Shown here in pieces: positions 1 to 7,892 of a stretch of DNA of 37,020 bases. The translations under genes were made by a program, and so were the position numbers. The notes below the pieces were generated by a model. That model was not told the origin of the DNA, made no database searches, and saw only the letters and a list, made by a program, of their open reading frames with translations. Position 1 is the stretch's first letter. Every line of letters starts with the position of its first letter. Source of the DNA: a virus; the IMG/VR virus record IMGVR_UViG_3300025286_000053, positions 1 through 37,020 of that record. One strand, written 5' to 3'.

Positions 1-44
1 ATTCTACCTCCAAATCGTCTTAGGGGGGGGTAGGGGATAAAATA

Positions 45-73
45 TTGGCATTTATGCATGGCTATGCTATGTT
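45..73 (+). promoter_or_regulatory. Possible late promoter before terminase small subunit
   Basis: TTGGCA at 45-50 and TATGTT at 68-73 are separated by 17 bp, a sigma70-like arrangement with 4 of 6 matches in the -10 box. The predicted start of transcription would fall at about position 80, which is the A of the first ATG, and no Shine-Dalgarno sequence lies upstream of that ATG. If real, the terminase message would be nearly leaderless. Upstream are G-tracts (eight G at 23-30, four at 33-36). In a circular genome, transcription could also enter from the right end, so this is a weak call. Confidence 0.25.
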
Positions 74-79
74 ATAAGC

Positions 80-853
80 ATGACTGAGCCTCAAGAAAAC
101 GTCTTATCGATACTAAATGACAACGGGTGTAATATATCGAATGCCCTTGACTCTTGCGGAGTAAGTCTGGAGGAGTTCGAGGGCTTTTTGCGTAACGCCG
201 AATTCGAGAAGTATTTCAAATCAGCCAAACAGAAAGCAGATGATCTTACTCGGCAGCAATTAGATATTCTATGCGCTAAGGGTATCATATCTGCCATTAT
301 TGAAAAGAATAAATACCTGCGCCAGTCTGATGAAGCAAATGAATCTAAGCGTATCCGGCGAGATACCGCTGCGGAGCTGATTGGATTGTGTGATACTAAA
401 CATGATGTTCTTAAGAAGTTCTGTAATATCTTTAAATGTTCCAAGAATTCAGCGGATGACTTTTTTAAAGCAGCAATAACTGAGTACGGTTTAGACACCC
501 CGGCTGCCAGAAACAAAAAAGAGCGAGCCAAAAACTCCAGAAAACTGATCTCACAATTTGAGGCGGGTGAGTTAAATCAAGAGAGCTCATTACGTGGTTT
601 ATATAAGATTTGTTTAAGAGATGCCCAAGACTCAGAATATCCCAGTGAAAGAAAAGGCGCTATTGACCAAAGCTTAAAAATTATGGAGTTTATACACACC
701 CTAGAGGATCGCCGCAAACGGGAAGCAGAGCAGGATAATATACCTTTATATTTAAAAGTTGATGCGCTCCTAATGAGTTCCAGCCCGCAGCGTGTTGAAG
801 AAATCCAGGAGAAGGTTAATGCTATCAAGCACATTTCTTCCTTGCCAGATTGA
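80..853 (+). CDS. terS: Terminase small subunit (probable)
   Basis: This 257-residue protein is probably the DNA-recognition subunit of the packaging terminase. The N-terminal 35 residues look like a helix-turn-helix in which the stretch NISNALDSCGVSLEEF resembles the HTH of phage terminase small subunits. The rest is highly charged and helical. The main support is position: it is the first gene of the window and overlaps the large subunit gene, whose start codon lies 35 bases before its stop. No Shine-Dalgarno sequence is visible before ATG 80, and no later in-frame ATG preserves the HTH. I do not recognise a specific family, so the assignment rests on context plus the HTH-like segment. Confidence 0.65.
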   Translation: MTEPQENVLSILNDNGCNISNALDSCGVSLEEFEGFLRNAEFEKYFKSAKQKADDLTRQQLDILCAKGIISAIIEKNKYLRQSDEANESKRIRRDTAAELIGLCDTKHDVLKKFCNIFKCSKNSADDFFKAAITEYGLDTPAARNKKERAKNSRKLISQFEAGELNQESSLRGLYKICLRDAQDSEYPSERKGAIDQSLKIMEFIHTLEDRRKREAEQDNIPLYLKVDALLMSSSPQRVEEIQEKVNAIKHISSLPD

Positions 854-2240
854 ATATATCCTAGATGACTCGCCTTTGTTGGTTTGTGAAAAAGGCCGCC
901 AGCAGGGGTTTACCTGGATATCAGCATATAAAATTATCAGGCGCATAAACGTCCATCCAGAGCCTCTTGATCATTATTGGATATCTCGCGATGAGTTCAC
1001 AGCCAAGCTTTTTTTACAGGACGTTCTTCAGTGGCTCAGGGTATGGGATGAAGTGGCAAACCACGGGCTAACCTATAAGCAGTCGATAATTGATTGGTCA
1101 GGGGTTCAGGCAATGCGTATCAAATTTTCAAACGGTGCTAATCTATATGTTCTGTCTAGCTCTGTTGATGCCGTGGTTGGTAAGCGTGGACATTTTTATC
1201 TAGATGAGTTTGCTATACATAAGGATGCTGAGGCTTTATATAATATTGCTGAGCCTTGTACTACTTGGGGTTTTACCTTAACAATATTTAGCACCCACCG
1301 AAGTAAGCAGACTTTTTTCTATAAGTTATGTGACCGAGTTAGAAAGGGGGAGATACCTGGGGCTAAATTAATGACCGTAAATCTTGAGCGGGTATTGGAA
1401 GAGGGCTTTATTGATCGCATAAACTTTAAAAAAGTACTAGCCGGTCAGGAGCCATACGCCAACCCTATTGATTTTTTTAATGAAAAGCGCAATAAAAGCA
1501 GTTCTGACGCTATGTTTTTGCAAGAATATATGTGTATTCCTGCTGATGCTGACGCCGTGCAGGCTATTACTGAAGAAGATTTACACCGAATTATGCGGCC
1601 TTTTAGTGAGCTATTCACGGCACCTCGTGCCAGTGGCCGCTACTATGCCGGAATTGATGTAGGCCGAAACCGAGACTTAACAGTATTTTGGGTTTGTGAA
1701 GATGTGTCAACGGGTTCCCAGCCTTTGTTAATCACTAGACATGTTGAGGTAATCGAGAGGAAACGATTCTCAGAGCAAGAGGATATTTTAGTTGGTTTGC
1801 TGCAACGATGGAAGCCGCGCAAGTGCCTTATAGATGGAACTAATACGGGTGCGGGTATCGCAGAACGACTAGAGGAGCGCTTTGGTTATTGTGAAAAAGT
1901 GAAAATCACCCGGGTAACAAGACCTCTATGGATTTCAAACCTAGCTGCTTTTATCCGCCGCAAACACACCTGTTTATACGTTCCAGACACTAACGAGGTT
2001 TGGGAGGACTTTCTTAGCGTTGAGCGTTATATCAATAAAGAGGGTAAAGAAGACTTTTTTATTCCTTCCCATAAAGAGCGTGGCCACGGAGACCGGTTTA
2101 TGTCTCTGGTTTTATGTTTAGAGGCATTTGTTTCGCAACGTCCATTGGCTCGATACACATTAGACTCGGAGGGGATTGAAATAAAACAGGCACCTCAAAA
2201 GAAAATAAAGCGGCCAAGACGTAGTAATATTAGATTTTAG
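819..2240 (+). CDS. terL: Terminase large subunit (ATPase-nuclease)
   Basis: This is the motor that translocates DNA into proheads and cuts it. In the 473-residue product, CEKGRQQGFTW (23-33) is the Walker A-like P-loop of the Mu gp28/terminase type, FYLDEF (126-131) is Walker B with the catalytic acid, and FSTHR (157-161) is the coupling motif. The C-terminal RNase H-like nuclease shows acids at D280 (GIDVGR), D339 (IDGTNTG) and D425 (HGDRF). The frame is open upstream to GTG 792, but ATG 819 has AGGAG at 807-811 with 7 bp spacing, so I choose it. The gene starts inside the small subunit gene. A terminator-like hairpin follows. The order of motifs is complete and the length is normal for the family. 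Confidence 0.93.
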   Translation: MLSSTFLPCQIEYILDDSPLLVCEKGRQQGFTWISAYKIIRRINVHPEPLDHYWISRDEFTAKLFLQDVLQWLRVWDEVANHGLTYKQSIIDWSGVQAMRIKFSNGANLYVLSSSVDAVVGKRGHFYLDEFAIHKDAEALYNIAEPCTTWGFTLTIFSTHRSKQTFFYKLCDRVRKGEIPGAKLMTVNLERVLEEGFIDRINFKKVLAGQEPYANPIDFFNEKRNKSSSDAMFLQEYMCIPADADAVQAITEEDLHRIMRPFSELFTAPRASGRYYAGIDVGRNRDLTVFWVCEDVSTGSQPLLITRHVEVIERKRFSEQEDILVGLLQRWKPRKCLIDGTNTGAGIAERLEERFGYCEKVKITRVTRPLWISNLAAFIRRKHTCLYVPDTNEVWEDFLSVERYINKEGKEDFFIPSHKERGHGDRFMSLVLCLEAFVSQRPLARYTLDSEGIEIKQAPQKKIKRPRRSNIRF

Positions 2241-2260
2241 GTCTTATATTTATTTAATGC

Positions 2261-2310
2261 GGGGCTGCCTAGATCTCTCCCCTTTTCTCCTTATTTAGTC
2301 TGGCAGCCTC
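2261..2310 (+). terminator. Possible terminator after terminase
   Basis: GGGGCTGCC (2261-2269) pairs with GGCAGCCTC (2302-2310) as a 9-bp stem with one G-U pair. AGA/TCT can extend it inward past a one-base bulge. The loop is long (about 30 bases) and contains pyrimidine-rich sequence. A short T-rich run, GTTTTATTTATG, follows. The position immediately after the terminase stop fits, but the long loop makes an intrinsic terminator only moderately likely. Confidence 0.4.
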
Positions 2311-2390
2311 GTTTTATTTATGTAGTCCACTATTTGCATTGTCTAAAATATCCGCTACGTTAAAACTATGGGGCGTTAGCGAGGTATAAA

Positions 2391-2624
2391 ATGGTTAATC
2401 ACCCGTTTCAGCGGAAAATATATACACTTGATGCAGATGAATATAAGCATGTTCTAAACTGCAACCTCAAGTCATTAGAGCTCGAGTATGGCATGTATAA
2501 AAAGCGCGGAGATGAAGAGTCCTGCGCTGAAATCCGCCTTGAGTACAAGTACACCCTCCATGAGTTGCTCAACTTTGGGAGTGCCCTAACAAGATTAAAC
2601 AAGTATCATAAGGATAAAATATAA
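2391..2624 (+). CDS. Small charged protein of unknown function
   Basis: A 77-residue, highly charged, mostly helical protein without cysteine pairs or membrane segments that I would assign to a family. It is preceded by GAGGT about 8 bases before ATG 2391, and its TAA overlaps the ATG of the following protease gene by one base (TAATG), so it heads this small operon. Bases 2532-2563, coding for IRLEYKYTLH in the middle of the protein, are repeated exactly at 36955-36986 near the right end of the window. No function can be given. Confidence 0.7.
   Translation: MVNHPFQRKIYTLDADEYKHVLNCNLKSLELEYGMYKKRGDEESCAEIRLEYKYTLHELLNFGSALTRLNKYHKDKI
2532..2563 (+). repeat. 32-bp exact repeat, left copy (inside a gene)
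   Basis: Bases 2532-2563 are identical to 36955-36986. This copy lies in frame inside the 77-residue gene and looks like ordinary coding sequence. The flanks differ immediately on both sides (A/T before, G/A after). It therefore appears to be the source copy and the right-end copy the derived one. Confidence 0.95.
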
Positions 2625-3253
2625 TGCGTGTGTGTGTTCTAATGTTTGCCCTTACAGTGCTAACGTGCTGTACATCTACAACAGTCTATGAGAATAGATA
2701 TGTGTCCACTGCTTCCGAGGCTTTAGAGTCCACCAAGCAAATCATAATCAATTATCATGGCTCCGGCTCTGCTTTCTATCTGGGCAATGATATCTGGGCA
2801 ACAGCAAAGCACTGTGTTATGGATATGGATACTCCCGGCTGGTTACCGCCAGAATTCTATCACATTTCAATAGGTGGCGCTGAAGCCGAAGTCATAGCCG
2901 TATCAAATGATTTTGACGTGGCTCTATTTAAGATTGATACCCCGGACGATGTCAAGCCATTTAAGTTTGCCGACCACCGGCCCAGGTTAATGGATATGGT
3001 TTATTCAGTTGGTTGGCATCTGGGATATGAAGAGACTTTTTCAATAGGCTTTGTTAGCAAGCTTTATGATGATGCCGTTATTCATACGGCGCCAATGAAT
3101 CCAGGCTGCTCCGGCGGGCCTACACTCAATACAGATTTTGAAATAATCGGCGTAAATTCTATGATTTTAACCGCCGCCGGTGGTTGGAATGGAGTCTCAT
3201 ACAGTGTGGATTATATGAAGTTATTCCAATTAACGTTTGATGGGTTAAAATAA
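2624..3253 (+). CDS. Trypsin-like serine protease with lipoprotein-type signal
   Basis: A 209-residue chymotrypsin/trypsin-fold (S1-like) protease, probably exported. The triad is visible as H63 in TAKHC, D98 in NDFDVALF and S163 in NPGCSGGP, with the expected spacing. The first 16 residues are hydrophobic and end in LTCC, close to a lipobox, which suggests acylation at C15 or C16. It is not the head maturation protease, because a ClpP-type protease lies at 7885. It is tightly coupled upstream (TAATG overlap with the 77-residue gene) and downstream (TAATG overlap with a 34-residue membrane protein). A role in envelope modification, superinfection interference or processing of the adjacent surface proteins is possible but inferred. 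Confidence 0.82.
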   Translation: MRVCVLMFALTVLTCCTSTTVYENRYVSTASEALESTKQIIINYHGSGSAFYLGNDIWATAKHCVMDMDTPGWLPPEFYHISIGGAEAEVIAVSNDFDVALFKIDTPDDVKPFKFADHRPRLMDMVYSVGWHLGYEETFSIGFVSKLYDDAVIHTAPMNPGCSGGPTLNTDFEIIGVNSMILTAAGGWNGVSYSVDYMKLFQLTFDGLK

Positions 3254-3357
3254 TGACTGATTCTCAAACAGAAAGAATAGCTTTTTGGGTGGCTTTTTTG
3301 GGTGGCGTAGCCATTTATATAATGGCCTTGATAACTAAGATTTTAAAACTACTATAA
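3253..3357 (+). CDS. Small single-pass membrane protein
   Basis: This 34-residue ORF begins at the ATG that overlaps the protease stop by one base. Its sequence has a short polar N-terminus (MTDSQTERIAFW) and then a hydrophobic span of about 20 residues ending in KILKLL. One transmembrane helix is predicted by eye. Tight coupling to the protease gene suggests joint function in the envelope, perhaps anchoring or a holin-like activity, but nothing in the sequence proves this. Confidence 0.5.
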   Translation: MTDSQTERIAFWVAFLGGVAIYIMALITKILKLL

Positions 3358-3373
3358 TTAAAAACGGGTTTTT

Positions 3374-3616
3374 ATGTCAAAAGGACGCGATCAAATAAAG
3401 GGAAAGCGTAATAACCAGCTTTCTCAGAATGGGCTTTTAAAAGCGAAGAACGGTGAAATATTTGATTTAACTCAATGGTATATTGATAACTCTGCCAGTT
3501 TTATGCGCTCAAATTTAGAGATACAGGGCAAGATTTTACGAGAGCTTAAGAAGCTTAACCTTTATTTAGAATTAATAACAGATGAAAAAATAAATTGTGA
3601 GGATTTACCACGATGA
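3374..3616 (+). CDS. Hypothetical protein, helical
   Basis: An 80-residue protein with a very basic N-terminus (first 20 residues rich in K, R, N and Q) followed by a helical segment containing MRSNLEIQGKILRELKKLNLYLE, which could form a short coiled coil of about 23 residues. It is the first gene of the surface-protein run, and its stop overlaps the next ATG (ATGA). A role as a small linker or chaperone for the structural proteins is only a guess from position. Confidence 0.6.
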   Translation: MSKGRDQIKGKRNNQLSQNGLLKAKNGEIFDLTQWYIDNSASFMRSNLEIQGKILRELKKLNLYLELITDEKINCEDLPR

Positions 3617-4200
3617 TTATTGAGAACGGTGTAGGCGATGCCACTAAGGCAAAAGTAAACGGCAGAAATGAGCTGACCGTTTTTAGTGTAACGGAATCAG
3701 AATCACAACATGCCGCTTCGATTGGTGATGCATATAATATTAATACCGGAGAGGAGACTTTTGCGGCCTCTACTAGCTCCGGACTTCTGTATTTTAAAAA
3801 CGATGAGACAGAAGATATTATCATAGAGGCCATAGCTTTGGGTTTCAAAAATAGCACTACCACTGATGACCTATTATCTATATATGTTGTCAGAAACCCT
3901 ACTGGGGGCACCCTATTCGACGCTGCAACTGCGGTCGACATGAATCAAAATAGAAACTTGGGAAGCTCTCAAACTTTAAAGACAACAACTCTAGCATATA
4001 AGAGTACAGCCCAAAATCAAACACTAACCGGCGGCGATGACATTATATTACTACATTGTTCTAAAGCTGGTAGAACATTTGCAACAATAAATTTGGAAAT
4101 ACCAAGGGGGGCAGCGATTGGTTTAAGGGTAGATTCTGCAAGTTTGGCTACCACTTGTTATGCTGCATTAGTATTGCATGTTAAGGACGGCGTTAGATAA
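3613..4200 (+). CDS. Probable virion surface/decoration protein
   Basis: This 195-residue protein is Thr/Ser/Asn-rich with beta-strand-like alternation and no enzymatic motif. The opening pattern, GVGDATKAKVNGRNELTVFS followed by AYNINTG, resembles a family of phage structural proteins that begin with a short repeat-like 'G.G..AKV....L' segment and are encoded beside other virion surface proteins; I make that comparison from memory. It overlaps the preceding gene by four bases and abuts the next one without a gap. The likely role is capsid or tail decoration, or a fibre head. Confidence 0.55.
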   Translation: MIIENGVGDATKAKVNGRNELTVFSVTESESQHAASIGDAYNINTGEETFAASTSSGLLYFKNDETEDIIIEAIALGFKNSTTTDDLLSIYVVRNPTGGTLFDAATAVDMNQNRNLGSSQTLKTTTLAYKSTAQNQTLTGGDDIILLHCSKAGRTFATINLEIPRGAAIGLRVDSASLATTCYAALVLHVKDGVR

Positions 4201-4842
4201 ATGTTGACATCTGTCATAGTTGATGGCTTTGGCGGTCATAATAAGCTAAGTATTCAGCCGGAGGGTACAATAAACGCTGTTATCCATCCGCACCCGCCAC
4301 GGGGTGAACAGCTTAGCGCCGATCCATTCCGCCAATACTTTACAAATGACGGTACAAGTTCAGGGTCAATAGATTGGGCTGTGGATGGTTCTAGTACATC
4401 GGTAGAGTTTTACATAAGTGCTAGTCCAGATGTTGACATATATATTAAATCAATATCAATACTTATCGGCGATGGCGGCAATCCGGCTCTTAATAAATAC
4501 GGTGCTTTAACTGCTCTCACAAATGGCGTTGAATGGCGTTTGAGTAGCCAGGATACCGGCGATTATATTTTACATGACGGTATAAAATCTAACTTAGAGT
4601 TTATCCGGTTAGCAGTGGATACAGCAGGAATAGGAACCGGGACAGATGCATTTCTTGCTGATGTATCCGGCGGTGGTACTGAAAAAAGTTATCTTCCAAC
4701 AATAGACCTTGCTGAGACATTTGGTTTAAGATATGGCATAAGATTGCGAAAAGGAACCACTGACAAAATGGTGTGGAAGATAAACGACGATTTAACAGGC
4801 TTAACGACACACAATGCAATTGCATACGGGATTAGAATATAA
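4201..4842 (+). CDS. Probable virion surface protein
   Basis: A 213-residue beta-rich protein starting at an ATG immediately after the previous stop. It contains the early motif HPHPPRGEQLSADPFRQYF and many Gly/Ser/Thr/Asp residues, with no catalytic motif and no signal peptide. It lies in the same run as the 195-residue protein and the BppU-like protein and overlaps the next ATG by one base (TAATG). Translational coupling suggests stoichiometric production with its neighbours. It may be a fibre-associated or capsid-surface protein; the exact role is unknown. Confidence 0.55.
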   Translation: MLTSVIVDGFGGHNKLSIQPEGTINAVIHPHPPRGEQLSADPFRQYFTNDGTSSGSIDWAVDGSSTSVEFYISASPDVDIYIKSISILIGDGGNPALNKYGALTALTNGVEWRLSSQDTGDYILHDGIKSNLEFIRLAVDTAGIGTGTDAFLADVSGGGTEKSYLPTIDLAETFGLRYGIRLRKGTTDKMVWKINDDLTGLTTHNAIAYGIRI

Positions 4843-5207
4843 TGGATATAATAAACTTAACAAGACAAAACAAAACTCAAGCCATAGTGGGAGAGGATTA
4901 TTACCAGCAATTTGTGTATAAAGATCCAGACGGGGCCGCCATAGATATATCAAGCGGTTACACTGTGGCCGGTGTCATAAAGGACTCTGGCGGGTCAACC
5001 TTGGTTGCACTACCTCAGACTGCAAGCCTTGCGACAACCGGCATACATTCTGGAGGGTTTGCGAATGGTGTTATTACTATATTTCTAGACTCTTCAGATG
5101 TAGCTGCCGCCGGGGACAATACCTACACTATTAAGATTACTGATGCAGACCCGAAAACCACACCTATATTTGGTGGAAACTTCCAATTCTGGACTAATCC
5201 ATATTGA
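4842..5207 (+). CDS. BppU-like immunoglobulin-fold structural protein
   Basis: 121 residues with the layout of the N-terminal domain found in phage baseplate-upper/fibre proteins: an opening 'GEDYYQQFVYKDPDG', a 'DISSGYTVAGVIKD' strand pair, then 'GVITIFLDSSDVAAAGDNTYTIKITDAD' and a final strand. A related pattern occurs in the N-terminal half of the fibre protein at 17082-18731. It probably attaches the following adhesin gene product to the particle. Its stop overlaps the TTG start of the next gene (TTGA). Confidence 0.55.
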   Translation: MDIINLTRQNKTQAIVGEDYYQQFVYKDPDGAAIDISSGYTVAGVIKDSGGSTLVALPQTASLATTGIHSGGFANGVITIFLDSSDVAAAGDNTYTIKITDADPKTTPIFGGNFQFWTNPY

Positions 5208-6199
5208 ATAAAGTATCTTTAAAACAGGGGAATGGCGTCTCAGTTATTGATCCTAATACAGTATCCGTAAAACAGGGTAACAGGGTTGAGCTTGCCCCAG
5301 AATTAGTGTCCTATGCTGGCGGTCCCAACTTAGCCTTCCAGTTTACAGTAAATGCCACTGATGGGACTTTTGCTATTCCTACAGTTTCAGATGGTACGTA
5401 TAATTGCAATATCACTTATGATTTAGGTGGCGCTAATGAGGTTACCTACTCTGGAATAACCACATATAATGATGCTAATATGTCCCATACATTTCCCGGA
5501 GGTGTTGGAACTTATACAATAAGCATTACCGGCACCTTTACCGGTTGGCGCTTTAATAATGGCGGCGATAAGCTTAAGATGTTAGCAATTACTAATTGGG
5601 GTGACGGCGTACTGACTATTATACACACGGGGGCATTTTTTGGCTGCACTTCTTTAACAATAACCGCAGATGGCGCACAAAAGCCGACATTTACAGGCGC
5701 ACTATATGCTATTCAATTTATGCGGGATTGTTCATCGGTAACAACTGTACCGGGAATGGAAGATTGGGTCTGGTCTACGTGCACCTCAGCTTACCAGTGT
5801 TGGCGCGTGGCTGCTAGTTTCAATCAAGCCTTACCGGATATGCCATTAATAACTAGAATAGATGACGGTATCAGAAACACAATTTTCAATCAGCCCTTCC
5901 CCTCAATGCCACTTGTGACAAATATTAATACCGCCCTAACATCTGTTAGCGCCTTTGATCAAGATTTAACATCACTACCCTGGGCCACAATCACCACAGC
6001 CACAAACTTTATGTTACTTGCTGACGGCATAAGTACCGTCAATTACGATGCCTTGTTATTACACATGGACTCTGAAGTTGTTAGTAGTTTAACTGTTCAC
6101 TTTGGATCAGCGACATATACAGGCGGCGGAGCCGTTGCCACTGCAAGAGCGAATTTAGTTAGTCGTGGCTGTGTTATAACTGATGGAGGAATTGCGTGA
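5204..6199 (+). CDS. BspA-like leucine-rich repeat adhesin, probable receptor-binding protein
   Basis: 331 residues, TTG start overlapping the previous stop by four bases. After a short N-terminus, residues about 45-115 form a PKD/Ig-like beta domain ending in TYTISITGTFTGWRFNNGGD, which normally precedes BspA-type repeats. Repeats follow with the features AFFGCTSLT, FNQALPDMP, FNQPFPSMP and FDQDLTSLP, similar to the DUF285/BspA 'FNQDIS.W' repeat. The C-terminus (SATYTGGGAVATARANLVSRG...TDGG) matches the usual cap of this family. Such proteins are surface adhesins in bacteria and fibres in phages, so a host-binding role is likely. Confidence 0.7.
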   Translation: MNKVSLKQGNGVSVIDPNTVSVKQGNRVELAPELVSYAGGPNLAFQFTVNATDGTFAIPTVSDGTYNCNITYDLGGANEVTYSGITTYNDANMSHTFPGGVGTYTISITGTFTGWRFNNGGDKLKMLAITNWGDGVLTIIHTGAFFGCTSLTITADGAQKPTFTGALYAIQFMRDCSSVTTVPGMEDWVWSTCTSAYQCWRVAASFNQALPDMPLITRIDDGIRNTIFNQPFPSMPLVTNINTALTSVSAFDQDLTSLPWATITTATNFMLLADGISTVNYDALLLHMDSEVVSSLTVHFGSATYTGGGAVATARANLVSRGCVITDGGIA

Positions 6200-6492
6200 T
6201 TGAGTTAAAGCCGGAATCTATTAAATACGTAATGATATTAAATGCCGAAACAGACCGGGCTGACTTTACTTGTGTTTTAAACAATCAGACGTTAACTTGT
6301 GGGCAACCATGTATAATATATGCGGATGATCACGATGCAGTTTTAGATTGTATTTACTCTGAATATACTACAACTGTTTTGAGCGGCATGCACATTGAGG
6401 TATCTGGGACGAAGCGACTCGAGGTAGATATCAGGAATAAGATAAACATTAAAGTTGCTGCGGGTGATATTTCGACATCCGGAACATTTTAA
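6196..6492 (+). CDS. Hypothetical protein at end of surface module
   Basis: 98 residues, GTG start overlapping the adhesin stop (GTGA). It contains five cysteines (one in FTCVLN, two in LTCGQPC, one in DCIYSE), unusual for this structural region, and a beta-rich pattern. No family is recognised. As the last gene before a terminator and directly coupled to the adhesin, it may be a fibre chaperone or a second small surface protein. Confidence 0.5.
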   Translation: MIELKPESIKYVMILNAETDRADFTCVLNNQTLTCGQPCIIYADDHDAVLDCIYSEYTTTVLSGMHIEVSGTKRLEVDIRNKINIKVAAGDISTSGTF

Positions 6493-6508
6493 ATCTTCAG
6501 TAGCATCA

Positions 6509-6554
6509 AGCGATGGAAGCATCGCTCTCTTATTAGGGTTGAGCCTTTTTTTTT
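6509..6554 (+). terminator. Probable terminator of the surface-protein module
   Basis: AGCGATG (6509-6515) and CATCGCT (6520-6526) form a perfect 7-bp stem with a GAAG loop. Further on, a short AGG/CCT stem leads into a run of nine T at 6546-6554. The T-run is not directly under the strong stem, so the strong hairpin may be a pause and the second, weaker stem the release point. The position, just after the stop at 6492 and before the portal operon, fits termination. Confidence 0.5.
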
Positions 6555-6585
6555 ATTTCATTTTTCAAAAAAATACAAGATAATA

Positions 6586-6640
6586 TGGCGTTTTACGCCA
6601 ATGCCTAAAGCGGGGGTTGGTGTTTTACGCCTTCTTTTTA
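6586..6640 (+). terminator. Two tandem near-identical hairpins (GGYGTTTTACGCC)
   Basis: TGGCG-TTTTA-CGCCA at 6586-6600 is a perfect 5-bp stem with a TTTTA loop. GGTG-TTTTA-CGCC at 6619-6631 repeats the same stem-loop with one G-U pair and is followed by TTCTTTTTA. The second could act as an intrinsic terminator. The repeated loop sequence could instead be a protein-binding or RNA-processing site. Bases 6493-6713 contain no gene. Confidence 0.4.
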
Positions 6641-6713
6641 CTTGCAATATGCTTTTTTGGGGCAATTGTATTATTATAAGACACTTATTTTGCAAAATAG
6701 GACAATCCAATTT

Positions 6714-7892
6714 ATGGCTGTACTTAAGAGAGGCGGAAATATTGACCGCTACCAGATAGATGTATCCCTAGATTTAACACCGCTTGAAGTAAAGAATGTT
6801 TTTAACTCTTCAAACGGCGGAAACGTTAAAAGACAATCAAAACTAGCCAATGAACTAACCGAGAAAGATGCTGCTATATCCCAGGCGTGGAATGTGAGAG
6901 TTTCTAGTATTGCTGCTTGCCCGTGGGAGATTATTGGCAATAAGGCAGAGTTTATTGATCGTTCCCTAAGATCGATTAACCCAAGTTTTGACAGCGGGTT
7001 AGTATCCTTTGGTAAATGGATCAATTATCTGCAATCGGCGGTATTACATGGTTTCGCAGTATCACAGGCTGATTATCAGAATGCCGGTGCCGTTATTCAT
7101 GGTTTTAAATGTTACTCACACTCACTTTTTTCATATGTTGACTCAGAGTTGCCGTATTACTCAGACAAGAACGATGGCAAGAAAAAAAAGCCGATTTTTA
7201 GCCCCAGGTGGATTTATCACACCGCTACCAACGCTCGGGACATGGAGCCATTGCGGGCTGGTCTCGTTCGCCCTCTTGCTTATTTATATGCTTTCCGTAG
7301 ACATGTTTTAATAGAGTATTTAAGGGGTCTTGAAAAGTATGGGGTCCCATATATTCAAGCAAATGTTTCGCCTTGGTTATGGGAAGACAGTGCCGAGAAA
7401 ACCAAAATAGAGAACGCTTTGGGGAATATGACCTATGACGGTTATATGGTTTGCCCGGCGAATAATGTCGAATTGAACTTTCCGACCGCAAACAGCGGTT
7501 TTGATGTAATGGTTTTTGACCAGTATTTGAAATACTCAGAAAAACAGATTTTTAGGTTAATCCTCGGTCAGGACTCAACGAGCAGCGCCGACAACTCTAA
7601 TAGAAGTACCGCTCAAGTCCATAACCTTGTTAGGAAGGATATCCTGGAGGCTGATGTAAAAGCAGTGGAAGAGACGGTTAACAATCAGATAATTAAGCCA
7701 CTCATGGAAGCTAATTTTGGTAGTGCCGAGGCTCCTAGATTTAGGTTTATTACAAAAGGAATTGATGAGTTGAATATGTTTGCCAATTTCGTAAACACAC
7801 TATCAGACGGGGGATATGAATTGGATAGTTTGGATGATTTTGAGAAAAAGACTGGTTTAAAAATCGTAAAAAAAGAGGCTGAGAATGATTAA
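6714..7892 (+). CDS. Portal protein, Mu gp29-like (DUF935)
   Basis: 392 residues that form the dodecameric portal ring through which DNA is packaged. The recognisable family section is the C-terminal half: YDGYMVCPANNVELNF, then DQYLKYSEKQIFRLILGQDSTSS, a helical 'VHNLVRKDILEADVKAVEETVNNQIIKPL', matching the DUF935/Mu gp29 portal group. The frame is open to TTG 6642, but ATG 6714 is the first ATG and gives a normal N-terminus; only a weak AGGA lies upstream. The gene overlaps the protease gene by 8 bases. A separate MuF/SPP1 gp7-like minor head gene, often found next, is absent here. Confidence 0.85.
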   Translation: MAVLKRGGNIDRYQIDVSLDLTPLEVKNVFNSSNGGNVKRQSKLANELTEKDAAISQAWNVRVSSIAACPWEIIGNKAEFIDRSLRSINPSFDSGLVSFGKWINYLQSAVLHGFAVSQADYQNAGAVIHGFKCYSHSLFSYVDSELPYYSDKNDGKKKKPIFSPRWIYHTATNARDMEPLRAGLVRPLAYLYAFRRHVLIEYLRGLEKYGVPYIQANVSPWLWEDSAEKTKIENALGNMTYDGYMVCPANNVELNFPTANSGFDVMVFDQYLKYSEKQIFRLILGQDSTSSADNSNRSTAQVHNLVRKDILEADVKAVEETVNNQIIKPLMEANFGSAEAPRFRFITKGIDELNMFANFVNTLSDGGYELDSLDDFEKKTGLKIVKKEAEND

